DNA of 64,000 nt, taken from contig OW121744.1 in assembly GCA_933228675.1 (NCBI GenBank), forward strand, positions 18,681,978 through 18,745,977, written 5' to 3'. Of the stretch, positions 23,925-36,004 are shown one piece after another. A program made the position numbers and the translations under genes. The DNA comes from Stomorhina lunata (Eukaryota; Arthropoda; Insecta; Diptera; Rhiniidae). Numbering within the stretch: position 1 is the stretch's first letter; the number at the start of each line of letters is the position of its first letter. Under the pieces are notes generated by a model. The model had not been told where the DNA came from and did not search any database. It worked only from the letters and a program-made list of their open reading frames with translations.

Positions 23925-26725
23925 AATTTTTTCTATAAACATTTTAAACCGAAAATTTTTGCATAAACATTTTATACCGAAAATTTTTCTATAGAAATTT
24001 TATCACGAAAATTTTTCTAAAAAAAATTTTATCCCAAAATTTTTATATAAAAATTTTATGTCGAAAATTTTTCTATAAAAATTTTATAACAAAATTTTTT
24101 TTTTTTAAATTTTATACCGAAAAATTTTATATAAAAATTTTATACCGAAAATTTTCTATAAAAATTGTATACCAAAAATTGTTCTATAAAAATAGGATAT
24201 CAACAATTTTTCTATAAAAATTTGATACCGAAAATTTTTCTATAAAAATTTAGTACCAAAATTTTTGTTCTAAAAATTGTATACCAATGTTTTTCTATAA
24301 AAATTTTAAACCGAAAATTTTTTTATAAAAATTTTAAACCGAAAATTTTTCTATAAAAATTTTATACCAAAAATTTTTCTATTAAAATTTTATACCAAAA
24401 ATTTTTCTATAAAAATTTTATACCGAAAATTTTTCTATAAAAATTTTATACCGAAAATTTTTCTATAAAAATTTTATACCAAAAATTTTTCTATAAAAAT
24501 TTTATACCGAAATACCGAAAGTTTTTCTTTAAAAATTGTATATGGAAAATTTTTCTATTAAAATGTTATACCGAAAATTTTCCTAAAAAATTTTATACCG
24601 AACATTTTTTTATAAAAATTTTAAACCGAAAGTTTTTCTTTAAAAATTGTATATGGAAAATTTTTCTATTAAAATTTTATACCAAAAATTTTCTTAAAAA
24701 ATTTTATACCGAACATTTTTTTATAAAAATTTTAAACCGAAAATTTTTTTATAAAAATTTTAAACCGAAAATTTTTCTATAAAAATTTTATACCTAAAAT
24801 TTTTCTATAAAAATTTTATACCAAAAGTTTTTCTATAAAAATTTTATACCGAAAATTTTTCTATAAAAATTTTATAACGAAAAGTTTTCTATAAAAATTT
24901 TATACCGAAAATTTTTCTATAAAAATTTTATACCAAAAATTTTTTTATAAAAATTTTATACCGAAAATTTTTCTATAAAAATTTAATACCGAAAATTTTC
25001 CTAAAAAATTTTATACCGAACATTTTTTTATAAAAATTTTGAACCGAAAGTTTTTCTTTAAAAATTGTATATGAAAAATTTTTCTATTAAAATTTTTTAC
25101 CGAAAATTTTCTTAAAAAATTTTATATCGAACATTTTTTTATAGAAATTTTAAACCGAAAATTTTTTTATAAAAATTTTAAACCGAAAATTTTTTTTATA
25201 AAAACTTTAAACCGAATATTTTTCTATAAAAATTTTATACCAAAAATTTTTTTATAAAAATTTTATACCGAAAATTTTTCTATAAAAATTTTATACCGAA
25301 AGTTTTTCTTTAAAAATTGTATATGGAAAATTTTTCTATTAAAATTTTATACCGAAAATTTTCCTAAAAAATTTTATACCGACCATTTTTTTATAAAAAT
25401 TTTAAACCGAAAATTAAGTAAAAATTTTATGCCGAAAATTTTTCTAAAAAATGTTGTACCGAAAATTTTTCAAAATTTATAACTGAAGATTTTTTTTTTT
25501 AATTCTTTAACCGAACATTTTTTTATAAAAATTTTATACCGAAAATTTTTCAATAAAAATTTTATACCGATAAATTTTCCATAAAAATTTTATACCGAAA
25601 ATTTTTCTATCAATTTCTATATATCGAAAATTTTTCTATAAAAATTTTATATCAAAAAATTTTTTTTAACAAAAATTTTATACAAAATATTTTTTCACAA
25701 AACTTTTATACCGAAAATTTTTCGATAAAAATTTTATACCGAAAATTTTTCGATAAAAATTTTATCCGAAAATTTTTCTATTAAAATTTTGTACCGAAAA
25801 TTTTTCGATAAAAATTTTACTCCCAAAACTTGTCAATAAAAATTTTGTATCGAAAATTTTTCTAAAAATTTTATACTGAAAATATTTCTATAAACATTTT
25901 ATATCAAAAATTTTTCTATAAAAATTTTATACCGAAAATTTTTTTATAAAAATTTATACCGAAAATTTTTCGATAAAAATTTTATTCGAAAATTTTTCTA
26001 TTAAAATTTTGTACCGAAAATTATTCAATAAAAATTTTATACCCAAAACTTTTCAATAAAAATTTTATAGCGAAAATTTTATACCGAAAATATTTCTATA
26101 AAAATTTTATATCAAAAATTTTTCTATAAAAATTTTATACCGAAAATTTTTTTATAAAAATTTTATAGCGAAAATTTTTCGATAAAAATTTTGTACCGAA
26201 AATTTTTATATAAAAATATTATATCGAAAATTTTTCTACAAAACTTTATACCAAAAATTTTTCTATAAAAATGTTATACCGAACATTTTTCTATAAAAAT
26301 GTTATACTGAAAATTTTTATATAAAAATATTACATCGAAAATTTTTCTACAAAAATTTTATACCAAAAAATTTTCTATAAAGATTTTATACCAAAAATTT
26401 TTCTATAAAAATTTTATACCGAAAATTTTTCTAAGCAAAATTTGCTATAAAAATTTTATAACAAAAATTTTTTAGTAAAAATTTAATACCGGAAATTTTT
26501 CTATAAAAATTTTATATCGAAAATTTATCTATAAAGATTTTATAACGAAAATTTTTCTATAAAAATTTTATACCGAAATTTTTATATTAAAAATTTTTCT
26601 GTAAAAATTTTAACTGAAAATTGTATATTGAATTTTTGTTGTCATAAAAATTTTCTGGGTAAAACATTTTATTTAAAAATTTTTCTATGAAAAATGTTGT
26701 ATCAAAAATTTGAAACCAAAAATTT
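23925..26725 (+). repeat. 28-base satellite array, plus orientation (TATACCG linker)
   Basis: About 100 diverged copies of a 28-base unit: AAAATTTTTCTATAAAAA plus TTTTATACCG. Same family as 13,900-15,147 and as the arrays at 36.6-37.5 and 38.2-40.4 kb. It is the reverse complement of the array at 27,705-30,125 and lies in the same TPP2 intron. Confidence 0.95.
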
Positions 26726-27704
26726 TTTCCTAAGGAATTGTATAAAATGATTCTATTAGACATTTCATTTCGATAAAACTTTTTTTTTAATTCATATAAA
26801 AAAATCGTCTTCTCAAAAACTTTCCAGTACTTTTTTTTCGCATTCCATTTCGATTTGAAAATTAATGAGTTTTAAAATATGTAATAGTATCTGACATATT
26901 TATCAAACGTGATAAAAAATGTTATTTTTTCCTAGAAAATTTACAATATAAAATGTTTATTTAGTTTAACCTAATTTTCATGAGTAAAAGCTATTTATTC
27001 AATATTCCAAGAAATACTTCAACTTTAAGTATTTCACTGTAAATATAACTTTCAAAATTAAAAAGAAATAAAAATTTCTGCTGTCCGTGATTTAACAAAT
27101 AATTTAAAGATTTTGACTATTTCTATATCGATGGCTTAATAACAAAAAGACCTAAGTCGATTTTTAATTACTTTACAGGAGAACGAAAAAAGTTAATAAA
27201 ATTTGTAAAATTGGACACACAAAAAAGTTTTAATAAAAAAAAGCAACACATTTTATTAATCATTTAAAAAATTTGTTTGTTGCATCTAAAATATTTGGTT
27301 TTCATTAGTGTCTTCCTTTTCCTGTAAAGTAACAAAAAATAGAGTTAGGGCTTTTTTATATCAAGCCATCGATATAAAGAAAGTCATTGTACTTAAAATG
27401 TGTAAATATTTATATAGAAAATATAATTTTATATAATTTCTTTTAGAAATCCTAAATATACAAAAATATATTTTGGCCCAGAGCATTTTGTCTGCCACTA
27501 GTCTCATTCGATAAAGGAAGGAAGAAAGAACTATTTAAGGAAAAGTTGTGGAAATTTAAAAACACAATAATAAAAGGAAAAAATATTTAAATACGGTTAT
27601 TTGTTCGATTTGAATGTATTTCTATACTTCAGTATCACATATACAAATATATAACATTAAACTTTCCCATAGTAAACATTCATGCACATTCATATACTCT
27701 TTCG
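26726..27704. other. Spacer between the two inverted arrays
   Basis: Unique sequence except for a foldback at 27,114-27,386 and a stretch at about 26,826-26,925 that is also found at about 40,530-40,632. No gene. Confidence 0.6.
27114..27386. repeat. Small foldback (inverted repeat) element
   Basis: Arms of about 70 bases: 27,114-27,188 (TGACTATTTCTATATCGATG to TACTTTACAGGA) pairs with 27,315-27,386 (TCCTGTAAAGTA to CATCGATATAAAGAAAGTCA). The arms have several mismatches. The loop is ~125 bases with a further inner pairing (GCAACACA/TTTGTTGC). No ORF; a MITE-like relic is possible. Confidence 0.8.
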
Positions 27705-30125
27705 GTATCAAATTTGTATAGAAAAATTTTCGGTATAAAATTTTTATAGAAAAATTTTCAGTATAAAATTTTTATTGAAAAATTTTCGGTATAAAATTTT
27801 TATAGAAAAATTTTCGGTATAAAATTTTTATAGAAAAATTTTCGGTATAAAATTTTTATAGAAAAATTTTCGGTATAAAATTTTTATAGAAAAATTTTCG
27901 GTATAAAATTTTTATAGAAAAATTTTCGGTATAAAATTTTTATAGAAAAATTTTCGGTATAAAATTTTTATAGAAAAATTTTCGGTAAAAAATTTTAATG
28001 AAAAAATTTTAATGAAAAAATTTTCTGTATAAAATTTTTATAGAAAAATTTTCGGTATAAAATTTTTATAGAAAAATTTTCGGTATAAAATTTATATAGA
28101 AAAATTTTCGGTATAAAATTTTTATAGAAAAATTTTCGGTATAAAATTTTTATAGAAAAATTTTCGGTATAAAATTTTTATAGAAAAATTTTCGGTATAA
28201 AATTTTTATAGAAAAATTTTTATAAAATTTTTATAGAAAAATTTTTGGTATAAAATTTTTATAGAAAAATTGTCGGTATAAAATTTTTATAGAAAAATTT
28301 TCAGTATAAAATTTTTATAGAAAAATTTTCGGTATAAAATTTTTATAGAAAAATTTTCGGTATAAAATTTTTATAGAAAAATTTTCGGTATAAAATTTTT
28401 ATAGAAAAATTTTCGATACAAAATGTTTATCGAAAAATTTTTCGGTATAACATTTTTATAGAAAATTTTTCGGTATAAAATTTTTATAGAAAAATTTTTG
28501 GTATAAAATTTTTATAGAAACATTTTTCTATAAAAATTGTATACCAAAAATTTTGTACCGAAAATTTTTCTATAAAAATTTTATACCGAAAATTTTTCTA
28601 TAAAAATCTTCGGTACAAAATTTTTATCGAAAAATTTTTCGGTATAAAATTTTTATAGAAAAATTTTCGGTATAAAATTTTTATAGAAAAATGTTCGGTA
28701 TAAAATTTTTATAGAAAAATGTTCGGTATAAAATTTTTATAGAAAAATTTTCGGTATAAAATTTTTATAGAAAAATTTTCGGTATAAAATTTTTATAGAA
28801 AAATTTTCGGTATAAAATTTTTATAGAAAAATTTTCGGTATAAAATTTTTATAGAAAAATTTTTGGTATAAAATTTTTATAGAAAAATTTTCGGTATAAA
28901 ATTTTTATAGAAAAATTTTCGGTATAAAATTTTTATAGAAAAATTTTCGGTATAAAATTTTTATAGAAAAATTTTCGGTATAAAATTTTTATAGAAAAAT
29001 TTTCGGTATAAAATTTTTATAGAAAAATTTTTGGCATAAAATTTTTATAGAAAAATTTTCGGTATAAAATTTTTATAGAAAAATTTTCGGTATAAAATTT
29101 TTATAGAAAAATTTTCGGTATAAAATTTTTATAGAAAAATTTTCGGTATAAAATTTTTATAGAAAAATTTTCGGTATAAAATTTTTATAGAAAATTTTCG
29201 GTATAAAATTTTTATAGAAAAATTTTCGGTATAAAATTTTTATAGAAAAATTTTCGGTATAAAATTTTTATAGAAAAATTTTCGGTATAAAATTTTTATA
29301 GAAAAATTTTCGGTATAAAATTTTTATAGAAAAATTTTCGGTATAAAATTTTTATAGAAAAAATTTCGGTATAAAATTTTTATAGAAAAATTTTCGGTAT
29401 AAAATTTTTATAGAAAAATTTTCGGTATAAAATTTTTATAAAAAATTTTCGGTATAAAATTTTTATAGAAAAATTTTCGGTATAAAATTTTTATAGAAAA
29501 ATTTTCGGTATAAAATTTTTATAGAAAAATTTTCTGTATAAAATTTTTATAGAAAAATTTTTGGTATAAAATTTTTATAGAAAAATTTTCGGTATAAAAT
29601 TTTTATAGAAAAATTCTCGGTATAAAATTTTTATAGAAAAATTTTCGTTATAGAATTTTTACAGAAAAATTTTCGGTATAAAATTTTTATAGAAAAATTT
29701 TCGGTATAAAATTTTTATAGAAAAATTTTCGGTATAAAATTTTTATAGAAAAATTTTCGGTATAAAATTTTTATAGAAAAATTTTCGGTATAAAATTTTT
29801 ATAGAAAATTTTTATAGAAAAATTTTTGGTATAAAATTTTTATAGAAAAATTGTCGGTATAAAATTTTTATAGAAAAATTTTCAGTATAAAATTTTTATA
29901 GAAAAATTTTCGGTATAAAATTTTTATAGAAAAATTTTCGGTATAAAATTTTTATAGAAAAATTTTCGGTATAAAATTTTTATAGAAAAATTTTTGGTAT
30001 AAAATTTTTATAGAAAAATTTTCGGTATAAAATTTTTATAGAAAAATTTTCGGTATAAAATTTTTATAGAAAAATTTTCGGTATAAAATTTTTATGTAAA
30101 AATTTTCGGTGTAAAATTTTTAAAG
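27705..30125 (-). repeat. 28-base satellite array, minus orientation (CGGTATA linker)
   Basis: About 85 copies of TTTTTATAGAAAAATTTT plus CGGTATAAAA, period 28. It is far more uniform than its inverted partner at 23.9-26.7 kb. A short block near 28,530-28,615 is flipped back to the plus orientation. The array stops about 50 bases from the TPP2 donor at 30,177. Confidence 0.96.
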
Positions 30126-30177
30126 AAAAATAAAATTGTTTGCAAAATAATATGTTGCAAATTTTCTTTCCACTTAC

Positions 30178-31146
30178 CGCATTTAGTTAACATTGTGCAT
30201 TGAAAATCACGTAAACCCTCAGCATATTCATCTACTGTAGTCTTCGACTTCTTGGGCGAAACAGCCTGACCGGCATCCCCAGAGTTTGAGGGTACCGGAG
30301 AGGGACCACCAGCTGCTGCGGCAGTAGCGTTATTAGTTTTAGATTTAGCTGCTCCAGCAGCAGCACTTGAAGTGCTAGCAGCATTAGTAGCCGAAGCGCC
30401 ACTACCATTGGCACCATTACTCTTTTTACCTCCCTCAGCTGGATTTAAGATATACGTAAATTCTTGCACATCAGCCTTGCGTCCCATTTCATCCTTGGCC
30501 AAAGTAATATTGCCACCCAACCAGGCGCAATTGTTAGGTAAATTGGCTTTTGTGAGTTTCTCTTGTGACAAAGTTGACACGTACAAGACCCTTGGACAGT
30601 CCTGCTTTACTGTGCAATAATTAAACTTGCGACCCATTATCACCGATTGGTTGTAATGATCATAAACTTCCAGATTTAAGCCATTGGGCAGCTTAAATAG
30701 AGCCACCATATTGGCCTCATTGATTTTCTCCAGCAAGTCACGTTTTTCGTGGCGTATCTGCAAACGTATCGTGTACTCGCCCTTATCCAGTTTCGTATAG
30801 AATGAATGAGAGTTGGCATCACCACATGCCACCATATGCTTATTAGCATCGAATATCATCCACAATTGAGACTCATACTCTGACTCGTAGAGGACAGAAT
30901 TAAAGATGGGTGCATAAATGGCCACCTCCATGTTTTTGGCCACGTTCAGGGTGTAGGTGAGCAGATTCTGATAGATTTGACGACCCTCCGGTATCACATC
31001 ACGTGTAGAACTTAAAGGTGATATTTTAGCTTCGTTGGGTTTAAGAACCACAGCTGCGGTTTTTAATTGTATGGCCGGTTGTAATTCTTCACTGACCAAC
31101 GAGGAGATTTCCAATCTGTGGATACCACGAGCTGCCAACATCACAT
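30178..31146 (-). CDS. TPP2: Tripeptidyl-peptidase II, internal coding exon
   Basis: This is an internal exon of TPP II, the giant cytosolic subtilisin-type (S8) exopeptidase that removes tripeptides from peptides released by the proteasome. It encodes 322 codons from V-M-L-A-A-R-G-I-H to L-T-K-C. Residues 1-235 are the conserved part, from the region after the catalytic domain (landmarks ESQLWMIFD at 91-99 and GEYTIRLQIRHEKRDLLEKI at 122-141). Residues 239-301 are a Gly/Ala/Ser/Asn/Lys low-complexity insert. Conserved sequence returns at 302-322 (VDEYAEGLRDFQ). The acceptor is TTTAG ending at 31147 and the donor is GTAAGTG at 30177-30171. The first two bases (AT) complete a codon from an exon outside the window. 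The last base (G) starts a Glu codon completed by the exon at 22956. Frame stays open past the donor, but that sequence is intron. The catalytic Asp/His/Ser exons are not in this window. Family assignment is from recognition of the sequence. Confidence 0.93.
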
Positions 31147-31625
31147 CTAAATTGGAAATTGAAATGGTACAAAGAAAAATAGGGAAAATAAAAAATCAAA
31201 TAAGATTAAAACAGAGATAGAGAAGACAGGATTTAGTTAGATTATTTCTTTTTTGATTTGTTTCCTTTTCCGTTTAGTTTTAAAATTTTCTGTTTTTATG
31301 TTTGTGCATACGTTTTTGTTTGTTGGTTTTTTTGTTTTAATGAAAACTATTTTAATCTTTTGAATTGCACATTTACTACATATTTACATTAACTACATAC
31401 AACCAGCAATTACGAGTACTATTGCAAAAATGCTACAAACTTGCAAACATCAAGTAAAGTAACATTTACATAATAATATTAAGCAGGCTCTTAAAGACGA
31501 GATAACATGAATAAAAGTGTTTTTGGTAAAAATGTTTTTAGCCTTTCTTCTGTAAAACCATTTCTATTGAAAACTCTTTCCTAAGAAAGTTTTTCTTTAG
31601 AAAACTCTTTCTAAAAAAAATTTTC
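31147..31625. other. Acceptor-side intron sequence upstream of the TPP2 exon
   Basis: Unique sequence; a miniature run of the CTTTCCTAAGAAAG plus TTTTCTATAG type is seen at 31,560-31,630. No gene. Confidence 0.5.
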
Positions 31626-33333
31626 TATAGTCTAGCCCGACTCTTCACTACACTCAGAAAAAAAATGAACTAAAATATAGGAAAATTTACTAAATTTGAG
31701 GAAAAAATGGTTGTCGTATGGCGCCAAAGCCGTTTTTTACAACAATTGAGTAAAAAAATTACTTAATTCCAGGAAAAAATTTTCCTTAAGTTTTTGACAA
31801 AATTCCTTATATCAAACAAATTTTAACTTAAATCAAATAAAATTTAACTAAAAACTTGGAAAAAAAAATTACTATAATTTAGTTCATATTTTATCTGAAA
31901 ACGGCTTAAAAACAACTAAATATTTCCTTTAATTTAGTTCAGATAAATATTTAGCAATGCTTTAATTAAGGAAAATTTTCCTTCATTTTAGTTAAAAGAT
32001 AATTTATTTTTACTTAAAACAAGTAAAAACTGCAGTAAACTTATGATCAAATTTTCTACAATAGTAGAAAAAGATTACTGAAATTCAGTAAATTATTTAT
32101 TTAGATCTTGTAAAAAATTTATAATTTTTAGGAAATATTTTCCTTAAGAGTGGGAAAAACAGTCAGAAAATAAATAAGTTTAATCCTTATATTTAGAAAA
32201 ATATTCATTCCCATTATAAAATATTTTCTACATTAATGAAACTTATTTCTAATTTTTAGTAAATTATATATTTATCTGAATTTTATATTTCCTAAATTAT
32301 ACAAAAAAGAACTAAAATTAAGTAAAATTATTTTCTAAAAAAAATGTATCCCCTTTATAAAATAAAAGTATTAAAAATGGTATAAAGTATTTTTATTAAT
32401 ATATTTTCATAAATTTACAAAAATATTTTTTATAACATAAATACATATACATAATTAAATAAAAAATAATAAGAAGTTATATAATAAGAAATAATATATA
32501 AATTAGAGTGCACCTTATTTTTTCTAAATGCAACCTTAATTATCCCGAAGAAATATTTTCCGAGACAAAACAAAATTTTATAAAAAATTTTATTTAGACT
32601 GGTTCTTATGGCGAAAAATGGGAGTACTTTTGGTTTTACCGAAATTCCAATCAACTTATATAAAACAATACAATAAATTAAAGGTCATAGAAATTAAAAA
32701 TGGATGAAGTAGTTTTGAAATTTCCCACATTCGTATTTGTGAAAGTTTCTTCTAATATAAATAACTTCTTACTCAATGTATTTCATTACCCATTCTTTGC
32801 CATTAAATATCTGATCTTCTTTTACAAGTTTAAGAATTTATTTATTTGAAAATGTAATATAAACTTCAATATAAAAGAATTTTGGTTCATAGTGTGAGTT
32901 ATTGGAAATTAGATAAGTATTAATATTAATGTATTCATTAATGAAGACAAATTTTATAAGGTAAATAAATAAAAAAATCGTACTTCAGAATTAACTGTCG
33001 TATAATACATTGAAAAATATTAAAGCCTTTTCATAGTGAAATTGTTATTTACTTTGATAAAATAACATGGAAGGGACGCTCTTCGTGACGCACGGCATCT
33101 TTGGCTACGGAACACTAGAGGTCCTTAGTCTTCCCAATTTAACTAATCAAAGGTCATTTTGCAAAAAAATATAAAATAAAGTACAGGTGTTTATATATTT
33201 TTTAAAAATTTTTATTTAGAGCAGGGGAAATAAACTTTTTAACTGATAACAAGTAAAATACATAATTTATTTTTATTATTACTAAATCGAAAAAATTAAA
33301 GAAAACAAAGTTTAAAATTAATATATATCAAAT

Positions 33334-33519
33334 GTCAAAAATAGTTGTTTGGTATAAATTTCGTTCATATAGCCCAACACTTTTATCAACCCATGTCCAT
33401 TGCCGACAATTTGACCCGGTTCGGTTTATATTCGTCCATCTGATGGTCAATAAACATGAGTAAATAAAAGTGTTTGGATAAAAGAACACAATTTATACCA
33501 AACAATGACTTTTGAGTTT
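33334..33519. repeat. Foldback hairpin with ~65-base arms
   Basis: The left arm (TTGTTTGGTATAAATT, CAACACTTTTAT, CCATG) matches the inverse of the right arm (CATGAGTAAATAAAAGTGTT, AATTTATACCAAACAATGA). The loop is about 60 bases. Lies inside the CACTCAG element; probably a small nested MITE. Confidence 0.75.
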
Positions 33520-34257
33520 TACTCACAATTTTTTCGATTTTGTATTAATAAATAATGTGTTAAGTTTTTCCCTTTACTGTAAGCCCTATAATTAACTGTT
33601 ACTTAAAACACCTATACGATTTTTTTTATTTTAGATGCTTATCAATGTATTACGCAAAAGCTCAATCTTAAAATGTATTTACCTTGAATACTTGCCCATT
33701 AATTTGTTATAATAGAAAAACTGTACCTAAATCCAACAACTCTCCATTTAGAAGATCGCTTTTGGAGTTATTTTAATCTCTGTCACTAAGCCCATCTTTC
33801 TTTAAATTTGACATTGAATTATGATATTTAATATATAACAACCTCCTGGCAAACATTGAAAAAGACCCACCCTAATATAAAAACTGCATCACTTACATGG
33901 TTTGAGCCTTAATATGCAGGGAAGTCCTTTTTTGATTTAAAGAAAACGGCTGCTGAAAAAGTTTTAAAATGGGGAATTAGAAGCATTACGCAGGAAACAC
34001 TTGATTTATTATTAGGAGTCATACAATAAATCATTAAATGCCAGGAAATAGGGTCCCATTTGATAAACGTAAATGGTGCTTGAGCCTACCAATCATATTG
34101 TTACTTGTGATGACAACTCCAAGCACAAAAAGTTGGATTAGAATCTCAGGCAAGTAACCTACTCCTGGAAAAAAAACTCCTACTATGAAAAACAAAAAAT
34201 TATAAAAAAACGGCACCCCCTAATGTTATCGACCACCGCAAACGAATAAATTATCAT

Positions 34258-35145
34258 GATTTAAGGATCTGCACCTGAAACATCCGAACTCTTTACAGAG
34301 GAGTTGCTTTAATCCAGTTGATGGATGTAATCGATAAATACAAATGTGATATGATTGCAGTCCAGGAGATTAGATGGAATAGTCATGATGGTAAGCATGT
34401 GTTTGGTAAGCAAAATATTGCGAAACCTTGTTTCTAGGTTCACCCCAGTAAAGGAAAGGTTAGTGACAATTCGCGTTAAAGCTAAATACTTTGATCTAAG
34501 TCTGATTTGTGCACACCCTAAACTTAAAGAAGTTTATGGTAGCTGCCCAAGACACGACGTGAAAATAATCTTTGGTAATAATAACGCAAAGATTGGGAAA
34601 GAAAGCTGCTCTGAAACTAATATCGGGTTTCTCCTGTAAGGGCAATCACGGAAATCAGGTGACATGCTGAGAGCGAAGAAGCACTTCTGCAAGTGGTCTT
34701 TGTCCAGTGCACAAAAAGAGGGACTACCAATGTGACTTTAGACCAGGTAAATCAAACAAATGGACACTACTTACCTTACTTAACTTCTTACGTGATGCTG
34801 CAATTAATACAAGTTGCACGATTTTTAGCAGAACGCACATGTTATTCGCGTTTGCCGATGAAACTGAGGGGTGCACATTGAGTGAAGTGACTGTCGCCTT
34901 TTCCTTGCTGATGGTATCTTCTAGCAAGCAATTGGACCATACATCATCGTGGAATTTGTTAAAGAATTTGCCCACCTTGGTACCGCAGTAAATATAAACA
35001 ATGACATATGTTAGTGTATGTATTGAAATCAAAAAAAGAATCATACTTACCAACATCCTCTCAACAAGAACTAATCATGGGCTCTTGCATAAGCAGATGA
35101 AGCTGCTCTTGGAGTCTTTGAGAGCGCGATTTTACCGAAATTAAT
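34258..35145 (+). pseudogene. Non-LTR retrotransposon EN-RT polyprotein relic
   Basis: Shifting plus frames give pieces of an endonuclease-reverse transcriptase. From the AP-endonuclease domain: NIRTLYRG, then MDVIDKYKCDMIAVQEIRW (catalytic Glu in QEIRW), then CPRHDVKIIFGNNNAKIGKE (usual GDFNA changed to GNNNA). From the RT domain: YQCDFRPGKS and LFAFADETEG (FADD-like catalytic motif degraded). After it: VKEFAHLGTAVN and IKKRIILTN. Large internal deletions, stops and frame changes mean it is dead. The clade (RTE-, CR1- or Jockey-like) cannot be fixed by eye. Confidence 0.85.
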
Positions 35146-36004
35146 AAAAAACTATCACAGAACAATAACACAGAATATTGAAAATAAATTATAAATGAAA
35201 ATAATTTATTGACATTTATTTTTCAATACAATTTTTAGGAAATTTTTCTTAAATATTAGCATATAACTTTCAAGAAATTAGTACATTTTTACTCATTATA
35301 AAAAATTTTTTCCTAATTACTTCATAAATTTGAACATGATTTATTTTGATTTATCTGAAATAATTTTAAGGAAAATTTTCTTAAATATTAGTATATAACT
35401 TTTAAATATTATTACAATTTTATTTATTATAAGAAAATTATATACTATTGGAAGTTGTAATTTATCTGAACTAATTTTAAATAAATTTTTCTTAAAATGT
35501 AGAAAGTTTTCTAAATTTAAGTATATCTTTCTAGTAATTAGGAAAATAATGAACTTAAATTTACGACAACTACTTCCAGATTTTAAGTAAGTTCAATTTT
35601 ATGAACTATTTTTGAGTAAATCATTTACTCAATCAAATTTTTTGAACTAAAGTCAATATTACCTTGTTTTACGATGTGATGAACTAAAATTTTGGACATA
35701 TTTACTAGTTTTTAACAAAATTTTCCCTAAAATAAATAATATTTTACAAAATTCTTCCAATTTTTCTATGGAAAAATCTTAACTATTTTTTAGTATATGA
35801 ACTATAAATTTTTTATTTAAATGTTGTATTTTTTACTAGAATGTAACAATTTTTCCTAGTTTTGAGTAAAAACTTACTCCGAATAAGGAATTTTTTATAC
35901 TATTTTTAAGGAATTATTTTTCCTCAAATTTAGTACATGTCTTTTTTCTGAGTGTACTAAGGTCGAATATGTACCAACAATTTAACAAGTTTTCCTTAAG
36001 AATC

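Larger units (their letters stand above)
22957..30177 (-). other. TPP2 intron, 7,221 bases, complete
   Basis: Bounded by a GTAAGTG donor at 30177 and a TTCTCATTCAG acceptor ending at 22957. About 72% of it is two 28-base satellite arrays in opposite orientation (27705-30125 and 23925-26725). Between them is a ~980-base unique spacer that itself holds a small foldback (27114-27386). The donor-side array starts only about 50 bases inside the intron; the acceptor-side array ends about 970 bases before the exon. No other ORF is convincing inside it. Confidence 0.9.
31651..35954. mobile_element. 4,304-base TIR element with TA target duplication
   Basis: Left end CACTCAGAAAAAA at 31,651 and right end TTTTTTCTGAGTG ending at 35,954 are inverted. 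A second inverted match of 19 bases is 31,688-31,706 with 35,917-35,935 (TACTAAATTTGAGGAAAAA). TA flanks both ends. Removing the element restores a DINE-1-like sequence found elsewhere in the window, which confirms the boundaries. The arms are AT-rich, with repeated TTTAGTT, TTAAGGAAAA and TCTGAA words. No transposase of its own is visible. It contains a foldback (33,334-33,519) and an EN-RT relic (34,258-35,145). Confidence 0.88.
31630..36004 (+). mobile_element. Truncated DINE-1-like fragment, split by the CACTCAG element
   Basis: The pieces 31,630-31,650 (GCCCGACTCTTCACTA) and 35,955-36,004 (TACTAAGGTCGAATATG, then ACCAACAATTTAACAAG) rejoin across a TA. Together they give the left part of the DINE-1-like element seen intact at 7,258-7,345. 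Confidence 0.6.

Noticed and set aside
30092..30177. Continuation of the TPP2 frame beyond TKC (GKWKENLQ and on)
   Set aside because: It passes a strong GTAAGTG donor and runs into satellite sequence; the conserved protein resumes in the exon at 22,956 in matching phase.
33898..34029. Short open stretch AGKSFFDLKKTAAEKVLKW
   Set aside because: Only about 38 codons and no family recognised; it might be a transposon fragment, but I cannot support it.
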